Below are positions 50,161 through 60,872 of a stretch of 64,000 nucleotides of DNA, in pieces; position 1 is the first letter of the stretch; the number at the start of each line of letters is the position of its first letter. The notes beneath the pieces are model-generated. The model worked only from the letters and a program-made list of their open reading frames with translations. It did no database searches and was not told the DNA's origin. The position numbers were made by a program, and so were the translations under genes. The stretch is from Morella rubra (lineage: Eukaryota; Streptophyta; Magnoliopsida; Fagales; Myricaceae): NCBI GenBank assembly GCA_003952965.2, contig RXIC02000227.1, positions 1-64,000 of the forward strand. Direction: 5' to 3'.

Positions 50161-51690
50161 TTATAGTTGCACAGGGACGACGCCCCTGGAAGTTTGGTGG
50201 GGTTAGATTTCGTGTATGGTTGAGAATGAGTGGTGCTCCGTGAAGCCCGGTCTACGATAAATTCATGTCTGGTGACTGGTTTTAAAAGGCGTAAAATGTT
50301 GTTGTGGGTAGGAGCTCGGCAATTGAGTCTAATTATATTACCATGTTAGGGACAGTTGAACGTGTACGTCAGTATTGATTAGAACAGACATATAGCTACT
50401 ATTAGTTTGTACTTCCTACTACACGCTTTACCACGTTGTTCTCTTTTCCTTTATACACGAGCAGTACCTGATCACATGGTATTTGTCTCTCCCATCCTTT
50501 TACGTGTGTATGCTGTACAGTTTACGTGGACTGGATAACTTCTGAAGCAAATTGTCCTTCTATAGCCGCGCGTCTCCAAAATTTGTAGGGCATGCAGTAC
50601 TCCACAGCCTCTTTCAGTAAGTGTTATGGGAGTTGCCTTAGTGTTTGTGAGTAAAATTTTAAGTTAAAAGTTTAGGAGTAGTTGAAAGAATGAAAAAGTC
50701 GATGAAAAAGTAAAAAATAAAAGAAAAAATAAAAAAATATGTGAATAAGTGAAAAGAGAGAAAGAATTATAATAATGATAAAATTTTAGGTGTTAAAATT
50801 TTAATTTAAAAAAACACTATTTAAGTGTACTGTCGAAGGAAGAGAACTCTCCTTCAACTGCATTTTCAAATGTATGGCGCGTTGCAGAAAAATATCACTC
50901 CCTCGGCCTTAACTCCCTCACAAACTTCCAGCTCGTTGTGCTTTGATATTTATAAGGCTAATATCATAGTTCACTTCTTAATTATAAACCAACTGTAATA
51001 TCGTGGAAATTAAAATAATGTTTCAAGATAAAATTATTAAAAATATTAAAAAATTTGTCAAACATAAAAAAGTAATATTAAAAAAAGCTAATATTTTTTT
51101 AAATAAAATTATCAAAACTCTATCTTAATAATTTATATATATATTTTAATTTATTTTTCAAATATTTATTTATTTTTTAAAATTGTCTTAAAGAGTATTT
51201 CGATCATTTTATATGTATTTCCATCTGATTTAATGACTTATTTGAATGAGAACTTATATTGATAATTTTTTAAAATTAAAAGACGTAAATCTCTATTTTC
51301 ATAATTAGAGAAATGAGTTTGTAAGCTGTGTATAATTAGGGAGAAAACAATAATATTATTCATATTTATAATTTTATTTTGTTTGATTGGACAGATGTAG
51401 AGGAAGTGGAAGATTTCGTTGATTCTCGCTCCAATGCGTGTACCAAGAATTAATCATCTGCTACAGAGATGCAGCGCCTGATTTGCTTCTTCTTTTTTTC
51501 TTGTCGCGCCAATGATAAAGTTCAATAAATCTTGGCAAATGTTAATATTTGTGATCACGCCCAAAGCATATATCTCGATCGCTACGAGAATCCCTGGCGA
51601 AAGTTTCGATTAAAAATGATATCTTTTTCTGTTTGCCATTTTTTTAATGGCCAATGCCTTGTTATTATGATTTTGAAATTACTCTTCTAT

Positions 51691-51730
<40 letters not shown>

Positions 51731-52148
51731 CATTCTTGAGAGCAACATTCTTGATTTAGGCAGTTCTTCGTGAGATAGCGTGATAGGTCACCGGGTCCTC
51801 ACTCTCTCCCCTTTTTTTGTTCTTTTTGTTTAAAGGCTAAAAAAGGCACAAAGAAAAAGAAAATTAAAAGCAGAATATATACCAAACAAGGGAAGCAAAT
51901 CCGATAATAGAAACAGTAATAAATACATAGATATTATAGTAATGTAAATCGAAATTCATCGAGACACTGCGGACGTAAAGATCAACTGAAACAAACATGA
52001 AAGCCTCTAGTACTTGCCCAGCGATGCAAGAGAGGAAAAAGGCCTTCCGATATGAAATGCATTACACTGTGAGTCTGTGCTACTACATGCACGGCCACGC
52101 GCAAACCGTAGCACCAACTCTTTAATTAGCTAGAGAACAATAGACTAA
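50161..52148. other. Intergenic DNA between the PELPK-like genes
   Basis: No gene was recognised. The left few hundred bases were presumably the upstream promoter of the 48038-48334 gene before the Mutator-like insertion separated them. 50990-51360 is AT-rich. An (AT)n run lies at 51696-51725. The right end is the 3' UTR of the 52149-52535 gene. Confidence 0.5.
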
Positions 52149-52535
52149 TTAAGGGCTGCCGGTTGCAGGTGGTGGGGAGAGGAAGGGAATTGAAGGAATT
52201 GTAGTAGGAATATTGGGGATGGTGGGAATGATTGGAAATGAAGGCAGGTTCATGTTTGGCAAAGTGGGCATGTTGGGCAGGTTAGGAAGTGGAGGCATGG
52301 TGCCGGGCTTAGGCAGAGATGGCACTGTTGTCGGCAGTGTCGGCCGTGGCACTGGCAGTGTTGGAATGGAAGGCAAAGGAGGCGACATTGATTTAGGCAG
52401 AGTGGGAATAGATGGTAAGGTTGGTGGAGTGGGAAGAGTCGTTTGCAAGAGTTGACGAGCCGCTAGGCTGACATGGATGCTCGAAAAGGACAGAGCAATA
52501 AAGAAACCGCACAAGAGGAAGTTGCATGCAGCCAT
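52149..52535 (-). CDS. PELPK-like secreted proline-rich protein, 128 aa
   Basis: It starts MAACNFLLCGFFIALSFSSI. Residues 1-26 form a signal peptide ending near VSLA, followed by ARQLLQTTLP. The mature part is a repeat of (T/S)LPxxPxLP units, for example PTLPSIPTLPKSM and PTLPNMNLPSFP, ending SIPFLSPPPATGSP. Secretion to the cell wall is inferred from the signal peptide and composition. The internal Met (residue 1 here) is chosen over an upstream in-frame Met because the signal peptide then lies at the terminus. It is a tandem paralogue of 48038-48334 with a longer, more regular repeat region. The gene is intronless. Confidence 0.82.
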   Translation of the reverse strand: MAACNFLLCGFFIALSFSSIHVSLAARQLLQTTLPTPPTLPSIPTLPKSMSPPLPSIPTLPVPRPTLPTTVPSLPKPGTMPPLPNLPNMPTLPNMNLPSFPIIPTIPNIPTTIPSIPFLSPPPATGSP

Positions 52536-52624
52536 TGATAAGTTTGAGTTTGATCTCACAAGGCTAATTTAGAACAAATGTGGAATGAGAAAGATCGGTG
52601 AGCAATCAGGAAGTTTGCTTTGGG

Positions 52625-52633
52625 TTTAAATAG
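52625..52633 (-). promoter_or_regulatory. TATA-like box of the 52149-52535 gene
   Basis: The minus strand reads CTATTTAAA about 90 bases upstream of the start codon, a normal plant spacing. Confidence 0.5.
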
Positions 52634-52639
52634 GTAGAA

Positions 52640-53497
52640 ATTAGCGGTGGTGTTGATGGTTGGTGGTGTTTGGTTGGGAAAAAACTTAAGACACCCTAAA
52701 AAAAAGGCTTTCTTCTTGGTAGTTCACTTCCTTACCCATGTCTTCCTGAATAAGCAACGTGTTATTTCAGTATGGTGATCAGTATGCCACCAACACAAAA
52801 GAACCGAACCAAATACATATAAGAGGTCAATCTAGATAAAGAAGTTCTGCGAGTCATAACAACCAAACACGGCATACTGATTCTGTTTGCTGTTTTTTGT
52901 GGAACGTGGGCAAGTACCAGAAGGTCACTCCAGTTTTCTCCAACCTAACTTGGGCAAATTAGCAACCCGATTTCTGTTGTTTGGGCAAATCACCAACCCG
53001 ATTGACCAAGCCATAAAACTCGTTTGCTTTAGTGATGGGCATCTTGTAAAACGCTTCACATTGGCTAAACTCGGTGCATTTTCCATTTCGAGCAGCTTAA
53101 CATCTTTTAGAATTTTGCTCAACCAGCTGCGCCAACCTTGCTGGTCACACCCACTTTCGACTAACCCGAAACTGCCACCTTCGGCCATCAATCCCAAGAC
53201 GTTTTCAAAGCCCACAGTTCCCGACTCTCATCTCCTATCCCAACTCTGCCACAGGCCACAGGGCTAAACTGAAGCCCACATTTCCATCGACCCAACCATC
53301 TTCGGCTAAATCCACAGTCGCTCCATCTCCTAACTGGCCCAATGACCCACAATCTCAAAGCCCTCGTTGCCTCAGCCCTCGAGAGCAAAATTCTTATCCG
53401 CAGTCGCAAACAACGGAGATGTTCGGTTTGTAAAAAAAGTTACAGGATTTTTAAGATTTTGATAGAATTATAAATATTTACGTAGATTGAGGTTTTA
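52640..53497. other. Intergenic DNA, no gene supported
   Basis: 52890-53410 is less AT-rich than its surroundings and is open in two opposing frames (52887-53267 plus, 52925-53215 minus), but neither shows a recognisable domain. It could be an old gene or element remnant. Confidence 0.4.
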
Positions 53498-53500
53498 TAA

Positions 53501-53700
53501 GAGTACGTTCGGTATATAAAAATTCTCAGGATTTTTTTGAATTTTCAGAATATAAAATATTCTATAACCAAACATCATTCTTAACACTACGTAAAAATAA
53601 CTAAAAAATAACTAAAACACGCATACCAATAAAGTTAACATCACCTAAAAATTCTCAAAACACAAAAAATTCTCAAAAAACTCCATAACCGAACACCCTC
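53501..53700. mobile_element. Tourist-type MITE (PIF/Harbinger), 200 bp, TAA target duplication
   Basis: The left end reads gagtacgttcggtat and the right end, reversed, gagggtgttcggttat. TAA lies directly outside both (53498-53500 and 53701-53703). The interior is AT-rich with AAATTCTCA repeats and no coding capacity. Size, end sequence and TAA duplication fit Tourist elements. Confidence 0.72.
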
Positions 53701-54663
53701 TAAGTTTTTGTGTATAAATTAGTGAAAAGTTTTAAAGATATTTAATTTTTATTAGAATTTGCAAAAAGATATAGAAACAGATGTTTTGATGTAATTGTTT
53801 AATAAAAAAAATATTAGAGTTAGGTGAAAAAATACAGAGAGAGAATATTTGTTGTAATATTTTTTAAAAGTTATTGAAATTTGTATAAAAAGTTATGAGA
53901 GTTTATGTAAAAGGTATTAGTATTTGTATATAAATTTTTAAATTTTTAAATATTCATTTTTAAAATTTTATTATATTTTAAAATACTTTTACAAATAAAT
54001 ATGCCCTCAGACTCGATGTCCTCTATCCTGAATCCCTCCCCAGGTCGGCAGGCACTGCACCACTAGCCCTCGTTTAGCTTTTGGATTGATAGACTCTCTC
54101 ATTTTTTTCATTTTCCAAATTTCCGCAAGTGCTTCGTTCATACTTCTTAGATTGTCGTCTTACATTATCTGTATTTTATAATTTTTTCTGTAAATTTGAA
54201 ATTCCTGTTCATTTTCCCCTTCTCGTTTTGTTTTTTGTTTTTCTTTTATTCGAGGCTCTTCTTCTTGTTAACAAATATGAGTTGGAATCATTCGACTTCG
54301 GAAGCGTCCAAAAGTCAAAGCACAAGAACGAACTTCATCTGCTGCTTACAAAGGTCGAACTTCGTCAGGAATTTGACTGTACCGAATCTAACAACGGATA
54401 AAAAAAAAGATAAACTGCGGATTTACCACTTCAGGCTTATGAATTGACTAAAATATCCTCCCATCCAACGACATGCCAAACCCAAGCTCACATTCATCCA
54501 CTGTCGTTTAGGAGAAAACCGGGTCCTTTCTCGTCTACCTAAAATTCTCACTACCGCACCCCTTCGTCACTGCATTCAAGTGTTGTACCCACTGACCACT
54601 GTCCGTATCGGTCGACCCAAGGGTTAGAGAAAGAGAGCTAGTTTGGAGCGAGCGTGGGCAGAA

Positions 54664-56022
54664 ATGGAAGGTACCAACAGCGGAGCAGAGGCGGAGCGCT
54701 GGCTGAGCATAGCGGAGAGGCTCCTTATGGCACGTGACTTGCACGGGGCCAAGAGCTTCGCGGTCCGGGTACGTGACTCCGACCCCAGAATCAGGATCGA
54801 GTCAGCGGACCAAATCATCGCCGTCGCCGATACGTTACTAGCCGGTGGGACTCGGACTATCAAGGACCAGCCCGACTGGTACGCCATCCTCCAACTCGTC
54901 CGGCTGACTCAGAACCCCGAACACATCGCCTCTCAGTACCGCCGGCTTGCCCTCCTCCTCAACCCAGCCAAGAACCACCTTCCCTTCGCCGATCAGGCTT
55001 TTAGGCTCGTCTGTGACGCCTGGTCCGTCCTGTCTAACACCTTCAAGAAAGCCGATTATGACAACGCGCTGAGCATTTACTCCGCCTCCGGGTCGACTCA
55101 GCCACTCTTCTTCAAACAGCAACCACCCATGAGAAGAAGCCCTCGATCCAAGGACGGAGAAGTAGTTGCTGACGAAGATAGTCCGAATTTTAACAACATT
55201 ACGGAGTCGAGCCCGCAATCTCGGCCCATAGCGGAAGCGGCTCGCCAGGACGAGTCGAGTCGGAAGAGCCAACCAGCTAGGTCGGAATCCATGAATTTCT
55301 GGACGGCGTGTCCATACTGCTACATGCTTTATGAGTACCCGGGGGTTTACGAGGAATGTACTCTCCGGTGTCAGAACTGTAGGAGGGCCTTCGAAGCGGT
55401 TAGGATAACGTCACCCCCGGTTACGGACAAAGACACTTACTTCTGCTGTTGGGGGTTCTTCCCGTTAGGGATTTCTGTTAATTCCACGAGCGGGTCCTCG
55501 AAGTGGACTCCGATCTCGCCCATGTTTGCTTGTCCTTTTCAGGCAACCGGTGGACCGGACCGAAACGTATCGAAATCGAAGAACAAGAGAGTGCCGTGGG
55601 TTTATTACGACGATAAGGACGCACTTGAGAACATTTCTGAATCGAGTGAGGATTCCGACGAGGAGTGGGGGAGTGATAAGTGGAAGAGAAAGGCTAAGAA
55701 AAGAGCCTCCAGGGGTACAGATGCGAAGAAAGGGCATAATGAAAGACAAAAGAAGGGGCGGGTCAATGTGGGTAGTGGTCAAATTTTGGATGCTTCCAAG
55801 GCCGAGTCGAGTGATAAGGCGGCAGTGGCTGCAGGCGGTGCAAAGAAGAGAGGCGCGACTGAGTTAGGGAAATTGGATTTGAATGTGGAGTTTAACAATG
55901 AGGTGGAGGAGCCCGCAAGGGAAATTGATGCTGGGAATGGGGAGGAGGAAAACATCGAAGGGATTGGGTTTTTTGAGGGTCTGGACGAGTTCTTAAGTAG
56001 CTTGCCGATTCTTAAAGGTTAA
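54664..56022 (+). CDS. J-like (DnaJ-type) protein with zinc ribbon, 452 aa
   Basis: Single-exon gene. The first ATG in frame is at 54664. Residues 10-60 hold the helical leader of this plant family (AERLLMARDLHGAKSFA). Residues 71-135 are a J domain (DWYAIL, LPFADQAFRLVCDAWSVLSN), but the catalytic HPD is replaced by NPA (100-102). Stimulation of Hsp70 ATPase by the usual route is therefore unlikely. Residues 213-245 form a zinc ribbon with C216, C219, C236 and C239 (CPYCYMLYEYPGVY, CQNC). The C-terminal third is basic and acidic (SSEDSDEEWG, KRKAKKRAS). It ends with KLDLNVEF, an EAR-like motif, and EGLDEFLSSLPIL. It is likely nuclear. The same architecture is known in plant DnaJ proteins of unknown function. 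The upstream gene is on the opposite strand about 2.1 kb away. Confidence 0.9.
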   Translation: MEGTNSGAEAERWLSIAERLLMARDLHGAKSFAVRVRDSDPRIRIESADQIIAVADTLLAGGTRTIKDQPDWYAILQLVRLTQNPEHIASQYRRLALLLNPAKNHLPFADQAFRLVCDAWSVLSNTFKKADYDNALSIYSASGSTQPLFFKQQPPMRRSPRSKDGEVVADEDSPNFNNITESSPQSRPIAEAARQDESSRKSQPARSESMNFWTACPYCYMLYEYPGVYEECTLRCQNCRRAFEAVRITSPPVTDKDTYFCCWGFFPLGISVNSTSGSSKWTPISPMFACPFQATGGPDRNVSKSKNKRVPWVYYDDKDALENISESSEDSDEEWGSDKWKRKAKKRASRGTDAKKGHNERQKKGRVNVGSGQILDASKAESSDKAAVAAGGAKKRGATELGKLDLNVEFNNEVEEPAREIDAGNGEEENIEGIGFFEGLDEFLSSLPILKG

Positions 56023-57015
56023 AGGCTACTCGGTGAAGTAAGACTCGTTCCTTGTCTTGTTGTAGCTGTTATTCTACGTTTATATGTTGTAGAGCTGCTG
56101 TGCATTTTGTTCTGTGGTTCTTATTTCTCAATCAGTTATATACTTCCGCTGTGATTTGCTCCTAGTCGGTTGTATAGCTGATATGCTATGAAGTGGATTG
56201 TTTCCTCCTCTGTCATTATCCTTTGCACATATTTGACTTCCGAGGCCATTGAATGCTGCTTTTCAGTTTCACTTAGTACACCATTTGCAAAATCTTGTTG
56301 ACATGCATATTTTGAAGCCCATTCCCCAGATGTTGTACTAAATGCAGGGCAAGAAGATAAACATAGTTTGCAATCATGGTGTTCATTGAATTTCACTTCC
56401 ATGGGGATTTTGCAACTGCTTTATTAGTTCTTAACTTGAAAATGCTGAAAGCCATGATATCAAAGCTGAGTGGTTATATTTTGTTTGGAATATAAATGGA
56501 TGGAGATTGGCTTCCAATGGCACCTAGAGCTTTTCCTTATTATTGGTGTACTTGTTCAGAAGGGTAGGTCGGAGCTGGTTCCCTTTTTGGTGAGCTCACT
56601 AAACAGGGTTGTTTTGTGTGTTCAGTAAATCATTATGGCCGTGTTTGGGACATGGTCTCGGATGTGGTTTCCACACTCAAATCCGGTTTGTGGACCTGAG
56701 ATTAATTTTTGCAGTGTACAACTGAACCGAAGGTTCTTTGGTCTATAGGATCGCCTTGATCACCATCCGGCCCATGTCATCAAATATGCAGTTGTGGGTT
56801 GGATGACATATACGCATTGGGTATGCCACATTCGACTCTGGTGCAGCGCAGAAAGGCATTGGCTTCGATGGAGTTTTTTCTCTACTCTTTTCTTGTCTTT
56901 TTTTCTTCTTTTGTTTCCCTGGTTGCTTATTTATGTTGGGATTCTGCATCTCTTATGTATCGATCAGAGAATACAAAGTGTTCCCTGGTGACTCCTGACC
57001 AGATGCATAGAGGCC
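56023..57015. other. 3' UTR of the J-like gene and intergenic DNA
   Basis: The 3' UTR probably occupies the first 300 bases. The rest has no recognisable gene. Part of 56420-57015 may belong to the LINE remnant that follows, but no domain is readable. Confidence 0.4.
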
Positions 57016-57019
57016 TCGA

Positions 57020-57458
57020 ATCATTCATGTAGAGATCATGTAGGCTCCTCTGTACAATTTACACGGATAGTCCTGAAGTTATGACACCCCTCCAAGCCGA
57101 AGCAGCAGCTGCCTTACAAGCCATTGCAGCTGCAGAAGATGTTGGTTGGGATTGGGTATCCTTTGACAGTGCTTCACAGACACTCTGCAAGGTCATTGTG
57201 TCCTCCAACGAGCCTGCAAACTGGATCATCTCTGATGCTGTGGCCAAGATAAGAGCGGCCTTGCAGGATCACAATGACTGGAAATTCCAATGGGTGCCTA
57301 GAACACAAAATAGACAGGCACATTTACTTGCCAAATTGGCGGCTACATCTTCTTATTTCGGTTATCTTGATTGTACTGCCATTCCGGACTGGATCTGGCA
57401 ATGTGACTTGATGTAACCAATTCTCTTTGCAATGCAATGTTTATTCAGAAAAAAAAGA
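57020..57458 (+). mobile_element. LINE 3' remnant: RNase H (RVT_3) domain and poly(A) tail
   Basis: Open sequence to 57416 encodes LQAEAAAALQAIAAAEDVGW, then NWIISDAVAKIRAAL and WKFQWVPRTQNRQAHLLAKL. These match the C-terminal RNase H domain of plant non-LTR elements (Glu in AEAAAL, closing RxxNxxAHxLAK). It is followed by TTTATTCAGAAAAAAAAG, the usual LINE tail. The 5' edge is unknown. It lies antisense to nothing, between two plus-strand genes. Confidence 0.65.
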
Positions 57459-57639
57459 GGTACGGTCTTCAAGGGCTTGAAATAGGTGTCTTATGTGGTG
57501 TTGTTATTGATCTTGGAAGCTTAAGTTATTGAAAATTCCTTTTAACCTATTTGACCCAGTATAAATTCCTTCCCCAACCTCTTTCTCACAGCTCTTCGGT
57601 TCTTCCTTGGATGTTCCCAGTGCTTCGTTAAAGGCGTCA

Positions 57640-60600
57640 ATGGTGGGTTTTTCAAGGTTCCTTTTTGTTTTTTTTTTTTTCAATTTTTTTCCTTTTCTTT
57701 TTTTTCATTTTATTTGGGTTGCTGAAAAGAGGGAGAGGTCCTAAGCTGAAATCAGGAGAGGCAGGGCAGACCCATTTGAGATTATGGAGTTCTTTTAAGT
57801 AAGTTGCTGTTTTGATTAGCATGGTTTCAAATTGTTTTAATTTCATTGCTGCCATGCAGTTATTCTAGTAGTCTTTTGTTTTAATTTTTAATATCTGAGC
57901 TCCTTTTATGTTCTTTCTAATTAAAGGTAGATGTTGATGCCGAATGATTTAGATAAAGATTTACCCATTCTGATAGAAGTGAGAATGCCTGAATTTGATT
58001 TTATTGGTCAAAAAAAAATGTCTTTCTGTTTCAATCTCGTAACAAAAGGTTGTCCCCCTCCCAGAATTAATGATTTTGGATTGAAAATTATAATAACCTG
58101 GGTCTGCTTAAAAAATTTTAAATAAAGAAAAGAATAGAGAGAACAAAGAACTGCGAATACAAAAAGCAAAGAAAATTTGAACCTAGTTCTGAAAATTTGC
58201 ATTACAAGGATGGCGATTTCCTTTTTGTTTTGTACAGATGATATTTCTTTTGTTTGAGTGGCATCCCTATCCCTGCTATAAATCCGTTGTTGTAAGACTG
58301 CTTTGATGCTTGCAGGACTGATCCACATTTAGAATTAAAGGCTTCAAAGGAGCCCCTAGGACTAGCTCAGCAACTTGACAATAGCAGGCTGGAGAGTGTG
58401 ACTGAAACTGAAAATGGCTGTGATCTGTTTGAAGATCTGAAACATCGGTTTCTGAGTTTCAAAAAGCATCAATTCGAGTAAGCAGAAAATTACTGGCCTG
58501 AGGTTGCTGGGCTTTGACCAGTTAGTTTTCTTCCAAAGTGACTTGTATTATCTGCACAGGGAAAACTTGGACCATTTTCAAAATCTAGCTCAGGGTCAAT
58601 CACCAAAGGTGATAACTCTTTTTTGCTTTTTCTGAAACCTACTTGTACTGATGTCAAGAAAAACTTGGATGGATAACCTCCCAAGTTTATTTTATGAGGT
58701 ACCTGGATGGGTGACCTGTTAAAACTAACAAGTTTCAGAACAGTTCATGGTTATTGCTTGTGCAGACTCTAGGGTTTGCCCCTCATACATTCTGGGGTTT
58801 CAACCAGGGGAAGCATTCATGGTCAGAAACATAGCAAATCTGGTGCCTCCATTTGAGGTGCATATTTTCTTGCGTCATTTGGTTCATTTTGAAATTCTGT
58901 CTCGAATAGATACGCATTGAGGTGACAAAGTGTTTCCCCCTTTCTTTCTTTGTTCTTTTTATGTGCAGGCTGGACCCTCAGAAACAAATGCTGCATTAGA
59001 ATTTGCTGTAAACTCTCTTAAAGTAAGTATTTTGTACCTAGATTATTTTCGCACAGGCTCCTTTTTACCCATGACACGTGTATCCAATGCGCTTTCTTTA
59101 GTATGGCATTTTGATTTGGAAGTGGTGGTGACCAAGGTGACAAAATGACTCACTAGGTGCTTGGAACTATGTGTAGTTGGTGATTAATCAGAGCAACGTC
59201 TGATAAAAATAGGGGAGCAGAGTCAATAAATGCCAAGCGAAGTTGTCTTTAATTCTTACAAAAACTGCAAGAATACATTTCGGAGAATGAGCCTGCGTCT
59301 GCAAGAAAAAGAAAAATGTTAGGAAATGGAAGTATGTTTTGTGGTTGCAAAGTTATTAGAGGTAATTTAGATGTACAAATTCAAGCATCATAGTCCAACG
59401 CAAAAGTTGCTTGCAAATTGAGAGAATATCAGTCCAGAAGTTCCTCGAGCTTATCAGTAGAGTTTGTTGCTTGCCAAGACGTAAATCTGTTCTGGCTGCA
59501 TCTTTGGCATCTTAAATTCAACCACAAAATCCAGAGATTTGTTTACCCTGTGAGAAGTGATAATTTCTATTGCAGGTTGAGAACATATTAGTCATTGGCC
59601 ACAGCTGCTGTGGAGGCATTCGTGCCCTCATGAGTATGGAAGATGAAGCAGATTCAAGGTAATTAAGGAAACACTGGCCTTTTTCCTACTGGTATTTGCA
59701 CGTAATTTTTAGAGCACTTCTGAGAAATGTACTAGTAGTTGGCATAGATAACAGTGCAGACCTGTTTGTCTAAACTCTTCTGTACAGTAGCTTTATCAGA
59801 AGTTGGGTGGTTGTTGGAAAGAATGCAAGGTTAATTACGAAGTCTGCAGCTTCCAACCTAAGTTTTGACCAGCAGTGCAGACACTGTGAGAAGGTAATTT
59901 TTTTCATCCTGAATTTAGAGTTTCCAATCCCATGGTATGACGGTTTGATACAGACAGATATTCACATATTTGTTGTGCTAACAATGTAAAGGTGTCCTCT
60001 AATTTGGAATTCAGGAATTGATTACTAGGTTTGATGCCTCCTGTATCTGAAGAAAAGGACACCTATCGGTGCAAAGACAACCATACTATTCTATGAAGTC
60101 ACACTAGAACTTCTCTCTCTAATGCACTAGGGGAAAAAGTGGGTGGGAGTGGGATTTTAGTTGTGGGAATGGGTTTCGATGGTTGAAGGTTGTGAGAGGA
60201 GGTTTTAGAAACAGAATAGCATGCAATTTCTTGAAAAGAAGGGCATATGGTTACATAATGTGGCTGTTAGGTTGAGATAGATAAACCCTTCCTGCCCTTG
60301 CAGATTAATCATGATCCGACTATTTTTGTTTGTTTCGAGAGTTTAGATAGATAAATGGTTGATGCCCTGTGGTCAGAAATGGGTTTAATCTATTTACACG
60401 AAGTTGGGCACATAAATGGGGAAGAAATACAAGCTAGTTCCCAAATGGTGAGGCTAATTCTACTTGCATGTATGTTGTGCATATCTTTTAAGAGTTGGAT
60501 CTTTATGTATGAGAGCTTTTTGCACAAACTTCATGCAAATATAGCAGCTCCCGTGCTACTAAGAACTGGCGCTCTGAGAGTACAAGACAAGACAACATGC

Positions 60601-60872
60601 CAGATTTGTGAAAAAAATTGTTTCTGTGTCGTGTGTCTGAGGCTCTTACACATTTCTATAACGCATTGCAGGAGTCAGTCAACCACTCTTTGTTAAACCT
60701 GCTCACTTACCCGTGGATAGAAGAAAAAGTCGCCAAGGGGCAACTCTCGGTGCATGGTGGGTACTATGACTTCGTGGACTGTACATTTGAGAAGTGGACA
60801 CTGGATTTCGAGAGTAGCAATTGTGAAAAAAATAGCAGAGTTGCAGTCAAAAACCGACTCTATTGGTGCTGA
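57640..60872 (+). CDS. Beta-carbonic anhydrase, split gene, about 261 aa as modelled
   Basis: It catalyses CO2/bicarbonate interconversion with a zinc ion. Exons: 58316-58477, 58560-58608, 58744-58857, 58969-59022, 59576-59658, 59788-59893, 60672-60872, all GT-AG and in phase. A 17-base first exon at 57640-57656 (MVGFS) is tentative; its phase fits but its donor is weak. Motifs: CADSRVCP (zinc Cys and the Asp-Arg pair), [10 protein letters not shown] then [12 protein letters not shown] (zinc His and Cys), and [19 protein letters not shown] near the end. It resembles the plant beta-CA5 group. A chloroplast transit peptide, usual there, is not found, so the true 5' end may include an exon I missed. 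A TATA-like tataaat at 57560 supports a start near 57590. Confidence 0.9.

Noticed and set aside
54838-55782. Several minus-strand open frames of 60-144 codons, including 54838-55272 and 55465-55782
   Set aside because: Shadows of the GC-rich J-like coding sequence on the other strand.
57081-57416. Stand-alone host RNase H gene
   Set aside because: Only the C-terminal RNase H of a LINE is present, followed directly by a LINE-type poly(A) tail.
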